From NCBI RefSeq assembly GCF_049647105.1, contig NZ_JBARWZ010000059.1, positions 1 through 64,000 of the forward strand: a stretch of DNA of 64,000 nucleotides. Reading direction: 5' to 3'. Source of the stretch: Actinophytocola sp049647105. Lineage in GTDB: Bacteria; Actinomycetota; Actinomycetes; Mycobacteriales; Pseudonocardiaceae. Of this stretch, positions 23,178-31,081 are shown in pieces. Below the pieces are notes generated by a model, which saw nothing but the letters and a program-made list of their open reading frames with translations, did not search any database and was not told where the DNA came from. Both the position numbers and the translations under genes were made by a program. Position 1 is the first letter of the stretch; every line of letters starts with the position of its first letter.

Positions 23178-25991
23178 GTGTTCGTCGGGGTTCTCGGTGC
23201 GTTCGAGGCGATGGTCGCCGGTGCGCCGGTGCGCCTCGAACGGCGGCAGCAGCGCCTGTTGCTGGCACTGCTCGCACTCAACGCCAACGTGCCGCTGCCC
23301 GCCGACCGCATCGCGGAACTGCTCTGGGACGACGAACCGCCGCCGACCGCCCGCAACCACGTCCAGGTGCTGGTGTCCGCGTCGCGCAAGGCGGTGCGGG
23401 CGGCGGGGGAGCCGGAGACCGTCATCGGGACCTCCGGGCTCGGCTACCGCCTCGACGCCCCGCCTGCCGAGGTGGACCTGCTCTCGTTCGAGCAGGACGT
23501 GGCACGTGGCGACCGGGCGGTGGCGGCGGGTCGCCTCGACGAGGCAGCCAACGCGCTGCGCTCGGCGCTGTCCCGGTGGCGCGGGCGTCCCCTCGGCGAC
23601 CTGACGGGCCGGTTCGCCGAGTCGGAGTCGGCCCGGCTGACCGAACGGCGGCTCGCGATCAACCTGCGGTGGCTGGACGTCGAACTGGTGCGGGGACGGG
23701 CTGACCACCTCGTCGCCGACCTGACCAGGCAGTGCGCCGACTGGCCGCTGCACGAGGGCCTGCGGAGCAGGCTCGTGGCGGCGCTGTACGCCGTCGGCAG
23801 GCCCGCCGACGCGCTCCACGTCTACCGGACCGGCGCAGCCCTGCTCGTGGAGGAGCAGGGCATGGCGCAACCCGGAGAACGCCTGCGTGCCGCGCACGAG
23901 GCGGTGCTGCGCGGCGATCCGGTCGAGCAGGTGGTGGCGGCGGTGGTGGCGCTGCCGTCCGGCATCCGCGTGCCCGCGCAGGTGGCGGCCCGTCCCAGCC
24001 AGCTCCCACCGGACGTCACCGACTTCACCGGTCGCGAGGACTGCGTGGCATGGCTCGACCGGGCCGGGCCCGGGGTCAGCCTGCTGTCCGGCACCGCGGG
24101 CGTCGGCAAGACGGCGGCGGTGCTGCACTGGGCGCACCGGGCCCGTGATCGGTTCCCGGACGGCCAGCTCTACCTCGACCTGCGCGGGTTCAGCGCCGAC
24201 CCGCCGATGCCGGTGGGTGAGGCGCTCGCCAGGATGCTGGTCGCGCTCGGGGTGAGCACCTCGGACCTGCCTGCCGGTGTCGATGCCCAGGCCGACCTGT
24301 TCCGGTCGCTGACCGCCGACCGGCGCGTGCTGGTGGTGCTGGACAACGCCGCGACCCCGGCGCAGGTGCGGCCTCTGTTGCCCGGCGGCGCCACCAGCCA
24401 GGTGGTGATCACCAGCCGTGGTCTCCTGTCCGGACTCGTGGTGCGCGAGGGTGCCCGTCGCCTCGGGCTCGAGCTGCTGCCAGAGCACGACGCGGTCCGC
24501 CTGCTGAGCAGGGTCATCGGTGCCGATCGGGCGCGCGGCGAGCCCGCGGCGGTGCGGGAGCTGGTCCGGCAGTGTGCCCGGCTGCCGCTGGCGCTGCGGG
24601 TGCTGGCGGAACGGATCGCCTCCCGGCCCGGCAGGCGGCTGGCGGACCTTGGCGCCGAGCTCACCGTGCAGCGGCGCAGGCTCGACGTGCTGACCGCTGC
24701 CGACGACGAGACCGCCGCGATGCGCCCGGTGTTCTCCTGGTCCTACCGCTCGCTGGCGCCCGACGCCGCGCGCCTGTTCCGGCTGCTGGGCCTGCACGTC
24801 GGCCCGCACGTGAGCGGGCCGGTGGTCGCCGCGCTCGCCGGTGTCCCCGACGCGGGCGAGCTGCTCGACCGGTTGACCGGCGCGCACCTGCTGACCGCCG
24901 TCGGCCATGACCGCTACCAGTGTCACGACCTGCTGCGCTGCTACGCGCGTGAGCTGGCCGACGCGCAGGAGCCCGACGTGCGGGAGCGCGCGGTGCGCGA
25001 CATGCTCACCTGGTACCTGCTGACGGCGGACGCGGCCAACTCCGTGCTGATGCCGCAACGGATGGCCGTGCCGATCACCGCCCGGCCGGGTGCGGCCGCG
25101 CCGCTGCGGTTCGACGGCCCGGACCGCGCGCGGACCTGGTTCGAGGCCGAGCACCCCAACCTGGTCGCGGCGGTCGGACAGGCCGCCGACGCCGGTCTGC
25201 ACGACATCGCGTGGCAGCTGCCCGCGACGCTGTGGTCGTTCTTCTACCTCAGCAAGCGGTGGGCGGACTGGACCAGCACCCACACCATCGGCCTCGCGTC
25301 GGCACGGCGGTGCGCCGACGAGCACGGCGAGGCGCGGATGCTGCACAGCCTCGGCACCGCCGCGTGGAACCAGGGGCTGCTCGACGAGGCACGCGGCCAC
25401 TACGACCAGGCGCTCGCCATCTGGCGTCGCCACGGGGACCGGCTCGGCGAGAGCCAGACCCTCAACAACCTCGGCGCCGCCCTGTGCGCGCGGCAGGAGT
25501 TCGACGAGGCACTGGTGTGCTACCGCCGGGCGCTGCGGCTGCGCACGGAGATCGGCGACCGGCGCGGCCAGGGCCAGACACTGAACAACCTGGGTGAGGC
25601 GCATCGTGAGCTGTCCCAGTTCGGTTCGGCGATCGAGTACTTCGAGCAGGCGCTGGAGATTCACCGCGAGGTGGCCGACTCGTTCGGCCAGAGCGAGACG
25701 CTCGCCAACCTCGGCGTACTGCACCGGGAGGTCGGCAGTGCCGACGAGGCGGCCGACTACTTCAGGCGGGCGCTCGCGGTCTGCCGGGGGATGGGCGACT
25801 CACTCGGGGTGGCGGCGAACCTGATCGAACTCGGCCGCACACTCCGTGAGACCGGTGAGGCCGGTCCGGCCCGCGACAGCTGGGCCGAGGCGTCGGCCGT
25901 GCTCGCCGGGCTGCCAGGTACCGACGCCGACCGGCTGCGCGCCGACCTGGCCGACCTCACCGGGGTCCGGGCGTACGCCGGACCCCGGTGA
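23178..25991 (+). CDS. AfsR/SARP family regulator: winged helix, BTAD, NB-ARC, TPR
   Basis: A 937-residue AfsR-like regulator. In order: OmpR-type winged-helix DNA-binding domain (about residues 1-95, LPADRIAELLWDDEPPPTAR), bacterial transcriptional activation domain (about 100-250), NB-ARC/STAND ATPase with P-loop GTAGVGKTA at about 305-313 and the VLVVLDNAATPAQVRPLLPG Walker B, then a C-terminal TPR array (about 715-900) with repeated SLGTAAWNQGLLDEARGHYD-type units. Such proteins activate secondary-metabolism or developmental genes after nucleotide-driven oligomerisation. GTG 23178 has GGGAGG upstream. No biosynthetic cluster adjoins it, so it may be a global or orphan regulator. Its last codons form part of a terminator hairpin. 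Confidence 0.9.
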   Translation: MFVGVLGAFEAMVAGAPVRLERRQQRLLLALLALNANVPLPADRIAELLWDDEPPPTARNHVQVLVSASRKAVRAAGEPETVIGTSGLGYRLDAPPAEVDLLSFEQDVARGDRAVAAGRLDEAANALRSALSRWRGRPLGDLTGRFAESESARLTERRLAINLRWLDVELVRGRADHLVADLTRQCADWPLHEGLRSRLVAALYAVGRPADALHVYRTGAALLVEEQGMAQPGERLRAAHEAVLRGDPVEQVVAAVVALPSGIRVPAQVAARPSQLPPDVTDFTGREDCVAWLDRAGPGVSLLSGTAGVGKTAAVLHWAHRARDRFPDGQLYLDLRGFSADPPMPVGEALARMLVALGVSTSDLPAGVDAQADLFRSLTADRRVLVVLDNAATPAQVRPLLPGGATSQVVITSRGLLSGLVVREGARRLGLELLPEHDAVRLLSRVIGADRARGEPAAVRELVRQCARLPLALRVLAERIASRPGRRLADLGAELTVQRRRLDVLTAADDETAAMRPVFSWSYRSLAPDAARLFRLLGLHVGPHVSGPVVAALAGVPDAGELLDRLTGAHLLTAVGHDRYQCHDLLRCYARELADAQEPDVRERAVRDMLTWYLLTADAANSVLMPQRMAVPITARPGAAAPLRFDGPDRARTWFEAEHPNLVAAVGQAADAGLHDIAWQLPATLWSFFYLSKRWADWTSTHTIGLASARRCADEHGEARMLHSLGTAAWNQGLLDEARGHYDQALAIWRRHGDRLGESQTLNNLGAALCARQEFDEALVCYRRALRLRTEIGDRRGQGQTLNNLGEAHRELSQFGSAIEYFEQALEIHREVADSFGQSETLANLGVLHREVGSADEAADYFRRALAVCRGMGDSLGVAANLIELGRTLRETGEAGPARDSWAEASAVLAGLPGTDADRLRADLADLTGVRAYAGPR

Positions 25992-25992
25992 G
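25956..25992. terminator. Bidirectional terminator overlapping the SARP stop codon
   Basis: CTCACCGGGGTCCGG and CCGGACCCCGGTGAG are perfect 15-base arms with a 7-base loop. The arms include the last codons and stop of the SARP gene and end 11 bases from the stop of the convergent DUF2690 gene. Confidence 0.65.
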
Positions 25993-26003
25993 ATACCCCT
26001 CGA

Positions 26004-26450
26004 TCAGTACGAGACGGTGGTCGCCCGGTAGATGGTGAACCCGGTGTCGACCGTGCCGGTGGCGTGGGAGGAGTACCCGGCGTCGTTGAGCATCGCGGTG
26101 CTGCAGGAGGAGGCCTTGCCGGAGTTGCAGCGATCCGCGGCGCCGTCCTGCTCGCGGTAGATCAGGGCCGAGCCGCCCGCGTTGTCCTGGCTGCTCGGCG
26201 GCGCGCCGCTGATGTGGGCCCAGATCGTGCGGCAGCTCGGGCTGTACCGCAGCCAGATGTCCGCACTGCCCACGATCGACTTTCTCTCGATGGTCACCGC
26301 GTCGTCCGCGCAGCCGGTGATCTCCGGGTTGAGCCCTTCGAACCTGTTGACGCCTGCGTCGGCCGACGCAGGCCCCGCGCCGAGCATCAGGGTGGCGGTC
26401 ACGCCGGCGACGCCGGCCATGACGGCCGCCATCCGGTGCAGTCGGGTCAT
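26004..26450 (-). CDS. Secreted DUF2690 family protein
   Basis: A 148-residue precursor with a signal peptide (residues 1-31, GAGPASADA). The mature protein fits DUF2690, known from actinobacterial small secreted proteins: GCADDAVTIERKSIVGSADI, then WLRYSPSCRTIWAHISGAPP, where two cysteines are conserved, followed by a second cysteine pair (DRCNSGKASSCS). The function is unknown; the fold is predicted to be beta-rich and disulfide-bonded. ATG 26450 has AGGAG eight bases upstream. It converges on the SARP gene. Confidence 0.82.
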   Translation of the reverse strand: MTRLHRMAAVMAGVAGVTATLMLGAGPASADAGVNRFEGLNPEITGCADDAVTIERKSIVGSADIWLRYSPSCRTIWAHISGAPPSSQDNAGGSALIYREQDGAADRCNSGKASSCSTAMLNDAGYSSHATGTVDTGFTIYRATTVSY

Positions 26451-26551
26451 CGCTGACTCCTAGTCGGGATTGGTTGAGACGGTCCCGAGCTTGCCGACGA
26501 CCGCTGACCACGCCCTGAACAAACCCCTGAACACCGCCGCCCAGGGTGCCT

Positions 26552-26779
26552 TCAGTGCGCGGTGTCGCTGACCAGCCGGACCTTCTCCTCGCCGACCGCG
26601 ATCACGTCCCCGCCTTCGAGCTGGCGGCCCCTGCGGACCTCGACGCGGCCGTTGACGGTCACGTCCTCGGCGTCGATCAGCATCTTGGCGTGCGCGCCGT
26701 GTTCGGCCAGCCCGGCGAGCTTGAGGAACTGGCCGAGCCGGATCGACTCGTCGGCGATCGGTACCTCACGGATCTGCAT
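26552..26779 (-). CDS. S4 domain RNA-binding protein (YbcJ type)
   Basis: A 75-residue protein made of a single S4 RNA-binding domain: IRLGQFLKLAGLAEHGAHAK, then MLIDAEDVTVNGRVEVRRGR, and GDVIAVGEEKVRLV. The VNG-x-x-E-x-R-R pattern is diagnostic of small YbcJ/YaaA-like S4 proteins, which bind structured RNA, probably on the ribosome. It acts in the cytoplasm. ATG 26779 gives the usual family length. It is downstream of the enolase-family gene, 73 bases away on the same strand, but probably is an independent housekeeping gene. Confidence 0.87.
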   Translation of the reverse strand: MQIREVPIADESIRLGQFLKLAGLAEHGAHAKMLIDAEDVTVNGRVEVRRGRQLEGGDVIAVGEEKVRLVSDTAH

Positions 26780-26852
26780 CCGCCCATTCTCTCCATCGCC
26801 CGGCGGGACGTGCTGGGCGGAACCTCGGCAACGCACTGAGGTGCGCAGGCGG

Positions 26853-28112
26853 TCACCTCCGGTCCGGCAGGGGGTGGGCGTGCCCGTCGACCTCGTACCG
26901 GCCGTGCCCGTCGTCCGCCGGACGTAGTGGAACGGTGCGGAGGGCGCCCGGGTGGGGCCGCGGTGCGTCGGTCATGGCGTGCAGCCGTCGACCGGCGGAC
27001 GCCGGCCGCACGTTCGGGCCTGCGGCGGCCAGTGCACCCGGTCGGTGGGTGGCTGCTCGGATCAGGTCCTCGTCGATGCGGATGCCGATGCCGGCCGAGT
27101 CGCCGAGGATGAACTCGCCTGCCTCGACGTGCACGTCGATGACCACGCCGCGTGGTGCGGTGAGGTCCTGCAGTTCGCTCGCCAGGTGGTTGGGTGTCGC
27201 GGTGGCGGCGTGCAGCAGGCCGATGGGGGTGTTGCCGACGGGGCTGACCGGCAGGTCGTGGGCGTGAGCCAGCGTGGCGACCCGCAGGAAGTGGGTGATC
27301 CCCCAGACCGCGCTCGTCTGGACGATGTCGATCGCGCCCTCGGCGAGCAGCGGGCGGAACTGTTCGAGGCCGGTGAGGTTCTCCCCGCTGGCCACCGAGG
27401 CCCGGATTCCCCTGCCGACGACGGCCATCCCTTCCGCGTCCCATCGCCGGACCGGTTCCTCGACCCAGGTGAGGTCGAGGGTGCGTTCTAGCTCGCACAC
27501 GTGGCGAACGGCCTGCTTGCGGGACCATGCCTCGTTCGCGTCGAGCATCATGGCGGGACGTGCTCCCCGGGCGGCGCCCGACAGGACCTCGCGCACCATG
27601 GTCAGCCGGTGCCGGTCCCGCTCGACGTCCATGCCGCCCTTGAGCTTGGCGGCGCTTATCCCGTGCGCCGCGTAGGTCTCATACACCGCAACGAGTTCGT
27701 CGTCGGTGAGGGCGATGTCCAAACCGGACGCGTACGCGGGCAACCGCCGGTCCCGACCGCCCAGCAGCCGCCAGAGTGGTTCCCCGGCGGCCTGGGCCTT
27801 GATGTCCCACAACGCCGTGTCGAACGCGCCGATGGTGCCGAACACCGCGCCGGCGTGCCCGGTCTTGAACGTGTGCCGCAGCATCCGGTCGTAGAGCGCC
27901 GTGACGCCGCGCGGGTCCTCGCCGTCGATGGCGGCGAAGACCGCATCGGCGCCCGCGTGCGGTCCGAGACCGACGCCGGTGATCCCCTCGTCGGTGTCCA
28001 CGAGGACGATGGGTACTGGGATGCGCCCGTCGGCGAAGACACCGTTGGCGTCACCGACCGGTCGCCCCCATTCCTGGACCGTGTCGAGGGTTCGGAACCC
28101 GGTGATCCGCAT
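26853..28112 (-). CDS. Enolase-superfamily (mandelate racemase/muconate lactonising type) protein
   Basis: A 419-residue protein with the N-terminal capping domain and C-terminal barrel of the enolase superfamily. The three metal ligands are Asp191 in MMLDANEAW, Glu218 in WVEEP and Glu244 in ASGENLTG; the second-strand lysine pair is Lys156/Lys158 in AAKLKGG. The usual Asp of the Q-P-D motif on strand six is serine (DIVQTSAVWG, 264-270) and the strand-seven histidine is missing (SPVGN, 290-294), so it does not match acid-sugar dehydratases that use an Asp-His dyad. It is the last gene of the sugar ABC transporter operon, starting two bases after the permease stop, so it likely acts on a sugar acid or related substrate imported by it. 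The last 50 residues are a proline-rich tail. Confidence 0.83.
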   Translation of the reverse strand: MRITGFRTLDTVQEWGRPVGDANGVFADGRIPVPIVLVDTDEGITGVGLGPHAGADAVFAAIDGEDPRGVTALYDRMLRHTFKTGHAGAVFGTIGAFDTALWDIKAQAAGEPLWRLLGGRDRRLPAYASGLDIALTDDELVAVYETYAAHGISAAKLKGGMDVERDRHRLTMVREVLSGAARGARPAMMLDANEAWSRKQAVRHVCELERTLDLTWVEEPVRRWDAEGMAVVGRGIRASVASGENLTGLEQFRPLLAEGAIDIVQTSAVWGITHFLRVATLAHAHDLPVSPVGNTPIGLLHAATATPNHLASELQDLTAPRGVVIDVHVEAGEFILGDSAGIGIRIDEDLIRAATHRPGALAAAGPNVRPASAGRRLHAMTDAPRPHPGALRTVPLRPADDGHGRYEVDGHAHPLPDRR

Positions 28113-28114
28113 GG

Positions 28115-28942
28115 TCAGCCCTTCGTGGAACCGGCGGTGACGCCTTCTGCGATGTGGCGCTGGAAGAACAGGTAGATCATCAGCACGGGCACGGCGGCGA
28201 TCAGGACGCCGGCGGCGAAGGTCGGGATGTCGTCCGAGTACTGCCCCCGGAGCGAGGTGACCCCCACCATCAGGGTGCGGTTGTGCGCCGACGGCATCAT
28301 CAGCAGGGCGATGAGCACGTCGTTCCAGCAGAACAGCGCGTTCAGGATGCCGACCGAGATCAGTGCCGGGGTGCCCAGCGGCAGCATGATCCGCCGGTAG
28401 ACGCCGAACAGGGTGTTGCCGTCGATCCTGGCCGCGTCGACGATCTCGGCCGGGACGTGTGCGTAGTAGCTCGCCATGAGGAAGATCGTGAACGGGAGGA
28501 ACTGCGCGACGTAGGCGAGGATCAGCCCGGGGTAGGTGTCGATCAGACCGAGGGCGGCCATCGTCCTGGCGAGCGGGACCATGATGACCTGGAACGGGAC
28601 GAACAGCGCCGCGAGGCAGCCGAGGTAGAGCGCTCGCGAACCACGGAACCGCAGCCTGCCAAGGGCGAAGCCCGCCATCGAGCCGATCACCAGCAGCAGC
28701 GCGACCGAGCACGTCACGACGATGAGCGAGTTGGTGAAGTAGCGGGCCATCCCGACGCTGTGCCACGCGGTGCCGAGGTTGTCCAGCCGAGGGGAGTCCG
28801 CGGGGGAGAGGCGGTCGAGGACGTACTCGTGCCGTGTCTTCAGCGCCACGTTGGTGGTGAACACCAGCGGGTAGATCGTCGCCAGCGCGAGCGCCGCCAT
28901 GGGAACGGCGACCAGCCACCTGCCCATCCTGGTCGCGGCCAT
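28115..28942 (-). CDS. Carbohydrate ABC transporter permease (MalG/CUT1 type)
   Basis: A 275-residue membrane protein with six predicted helices and the cytoplasmic EAA-like loop AEIVDAARIDGNTLFGVYRR, which contacts the ATPase. It matches the MalG side of CUT1 sugar importers. The start codon overlaps the stop of the partner permease by one base (TGATG). No ATPase gene is in the operon; as in Streptomyces, a shared MsiK-type ATPase elsewhere probably energises it. The imported sugar is unknown but is likely a plant-derived oligosaccharide given the neighbouring enzymes. Confidence 0.92.
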   Translation of the reverse strand: MAATRMGRWLVAVPMAALALATIYPLVFTTNVALKTRHEYVLDRLSPADSPRLDNLGTAWHSVGMARYFTNSLIVVTCSVALLLVIGSMAGFALGRLRFRGSRALYLGCLAALFVPFQVIMVPLARTMAALGLIDTYPGLILAYVAQFLPFTIFLMASYYAHVPAEIVDAARIDGNTLFGVYRRIMLPLGTPALISVGILNALFCWNDVLIALLMMPSAHNRTLMVGVTSLRGQYSDDIPTFAAGVLIAAVPVLMIYLFFQRHIAEGVTAGSTKG

Positions 28943-29814
28943 CAGTCCGCCCTGCCGGACCGGCGGAGCACGCTGATCTGCAGCAGCCCCACCACCACCA
29001 TGACGAGGAAGAGAACGGTGGACGCGGCCGAGGCGAGTGCGGGGCGGTTCATCTGGCCCTGCTGGATCCAGATGTAGTACTCCGGCAGGTAGGTGGCGCC
29101 ACCCGGGCCGCCGCTGGTCATCACGTAGAGCAGCCCGAACATCGACGTCAGCATCCCGATCATCGTGGTCACGAAGACGAACTGGATGGTGCGCGACAGG
29201 CCCGGGATGATCACGTGCCAGATGATCCGCGGCAGAGCCGCGCCGTCGATCCGCGCGGCGTCGAGCAGTGCGGAGTCCAGGGTGGCGAACCCGGCGAGGA
29301 ACACCACCAGCGCCATGCCGAACGTCGCCCACACGTGGACACCGACGACCGCGTAGATCGCGACGTCCGGATCGCCGAGCCAGTCGACCGGGCCGAGGCC
29401 GACGGTGCCGAGAAGGGAGTTGACCGGACCGTCGAAGGCCAGCAGGAGATTGAAGATCGCACCGACGATCACCGGTGACAGCACGGCGGGGAAGAAGTAG
29501 ACGCCTCGGAACAACCGGTGGCCCGGCACGCGCAGGTAGATGAACGTCGCGAGCAGTCCGGGAATGGCCACCGCCACCGGGAGCAGCGCCACCAGCAGCC
29601 CGACGTTGCGCAGGGCGCCGAGGAAGAGCGGATCGCTCAGCAGCGTGACGTAGTTGTCCTGCCCGACGGCCGTTCCGTCGCGGTCCCCGTCTCCGGTGAA
29701 GGAGAAGTTGACGCCCAGCACCAGCGGGTACAGCCGCAACACGACGAGGACCAGCACGGCAGGAGCCACCAGGACGTACGGTGCGAGGCGTTCCAGGCCG
29801 GCGCGGTGGAACAC
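28942..29814 (-). CDS. Carbohydrate ABC transporter permease (MalF/CUT1 type)
   Basis: A 290-residue membrane protein with six helices and the EAA loop TLDSALLDAARIDGAALPRI, the MalF-type counterpart of the following permease. GTG 29814 has GGGAAGG upstream and starts four bases after the stop of the solute-binding lipoprotein gene, so all four genes are one operon. The two permeases form the membrane channel for the substrate delivered by the lipoprotein. Confidence 0.92.
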   Translation of the reverse strand: MFHRAGLERLAPYVLVAPAVLVLVVLRLYPLVLGVNFSFTGDGDRDGTAVGQDNYVTLLSDPLFLGALRNVGLLVALLPVAVAIPGLLATFIYLRVPGHRLFRGVYFFPAVLSPVIVGAIFNLLLAFDGPVNSLLGTVGLGPVDWLGDPDVAIYAVVGVHVWATFGMALVVFLAGFATLDSALLDAARIDGAALPRIIWHVIIPGLSRTIQFVFVTTMIGMLTSMFGLLYVMTSGGPGGATYLPEYYIWIQQGQMNRPALASAASTVLFLVMVVVGLLQISVLRRSGRAD

Positions 29815-29818
29815 CAGG

Positions 29819-31081
29819 TCAGCCTTCCCGGTCCGCCGCGGCGAGCTGCGTCAGCGCCTCGTCGACGGTGACAGAGCCGCTCAGCAACTGCTGGGACAGC
29901 CGCCCCATCAGGTCGAGGGTCTTCGAGGACAGTGCCACGTGCAGGGCCGGTTGCCCGGTCTCGATCCCGTCGACGATCTCGGCGACGGCCGGGCCCGCCT
30001 TCGACACGTCGATGCCGGTGTCGGCGGCGATCGCACCGGCGCCCGCGTGGAAGGCCGCCAACGCGTCCCGTGAGGTCAACGAGCGGACCAGGTCGGCGGC
30101 GAGCTCGGGATCATCGGTCCACTTGGCGACCGCGTACCCGATGCCACCGTCGTAGGGCAGGCTCGGTGTCGCCCCGGAGGTGATGACCGGCGCCCGCATC
30201 ACGCCGATGTCGCCGGGGTCGAGGAACTCGCCGAAGTCCTTCCAGTGCCCGACATCCGACATCAGCCCGATGACGTGGGCGGCCCTGCCGGAGGAGAAGA
30301 TGGCGAAGGAGTCGTTGAACATCGCCGTCGAGTTGGCCCCCTCGTTGTTGAGGCCCGCGCCGTCGGTCTCCTTCCACAGCTCGAAGATCCGCCGCACGTT
30401 CCGCGAGGTCCAGTTCCGCTCGCCTGCGATCCAGTCCTCGTACTCCTGGCCGGTGAGCGCGCCGGAACCAAGGCCGGAGAGGAAGAACTGGATGCCGATG
30501 CCTTCCTTGTTGCCGAGCGCCAGGCATTTCGTGCCGGTCTTCGCCATGATCGTGGCGCACCCGCTGACGAAGTCGCGCCACGTCGCGGGTGGGCGGTCCG
30601 GATCGAGGCCCGCCTGCTCGTACAGCTTCTTGTTGTAGTAGATCGGGTGGCCCTGCAACGTGACCGGCGCGGCGTAGGTCCTGCCGTCCTCGCTGAACGC
30701 GTCCCAGCCCGCCAGCCGGCCCCGGTCCCCGGCCACGTAGGAGTCCAGCGGAACGAGCGCGTCCACCCGGTCGCGGAGCTGGCCGCCGCCGTTGAACAGC
30801 ATGACGTCCGGGCCTTTGCCTGCCTGGATGGCCGCGCCGAGCAGGGTGTAGTACTGGTCGAAGGGCTGGGCGACGAACTCGATGGTGATGTCCGGGTGCT
30901 TCTCCGCGAAGTCGGCCTTCGCCGCCTCGACGTAGTCGGCCGCGCCGTCGTCCCCCGACTTCCAGTCCCAGACCACCAGCGTGTCGCCGCCGCCGGACGA
31001 CGATCCCGGTCCCGAGGCACTGCCACACCCGGCCGAGATCAGTACCGCGGCCAGGACGACCGTCCACAATGCACGCCTCAT
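29819..31081 (-). CDS. Sugar-binding lipoprotein of ABC transporter (CUT1)
   Basis: A 420-residue extracellular solute-binding protein. The signal peptide ends in the lipobox LISAGC (Cys19), so the mature protein is anchored by lipid to the outer face of the membrane. The body fits family 1 sugar-binding proteins: DTLVVWDWKSGDDGAADYVE, GPDVMLFNGGGQLRD and FAIFSSGRAAHVIGLMSDVG. ATG 31081 overlaps the stop of the beta-helix protein gene by four bases (ATGA), so the binding protein is made together with a secreted carbohydrate-active protein, which suggests that it captures the product of that enzyme. Confidence 0.92.
   Translation of the reverse strand: MRRALWTVVLAAVLISAGCGSASGPGSSSGGGDTLVVWDWKSGDDGAADYVEAAKADFAEKHPDITIEFVAQPFDQYYTLLGAAIQAGKGPDVMLFNGGGQLRDRVDALVPLDSYVAGDRGRLAGWDAFSEDGRTYAAPVTLQGHPIYYNKKLYEQAGLDPDRPPATWRDFVSGCATIMAKTGTKCLALGNKEGIGIQFFLSGLGSGALTGQEYEDWIAGERNWTSRNVRRIFELWKETDGAGLNNEGANSTAMFNDSFAIFSSGRAAHVIGLMSDVGHWKDFGEFLDPGDIGVMRAPVITSGATPSLPYDGGIGYAVAKWTDDPELAADLVRSLTSRDALAAFHAGAGAIAADTGIDVSKAGPAVAEIVDGIETGQPALHVALSSKTLDLMGRLSQQLLSGSVTVDEALTQLAAADREG

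Noticed and set aside
23088..25724. Long open frame on the minus strand (over 870 codons)
   Set aside because: It lies fully antisense to the AfsR/SARP gene; its composition (His/Arg/Gln/Gly-rich) is typical of GC-rich shadow frames and no domain is seen.
26853..28112. Assignment as L-rhamnonate or L-fuconate dehydratase
   Set aside because: The Asp-His catalytic dyad expected for those enzymes is not visible, so only the superfamily is given.
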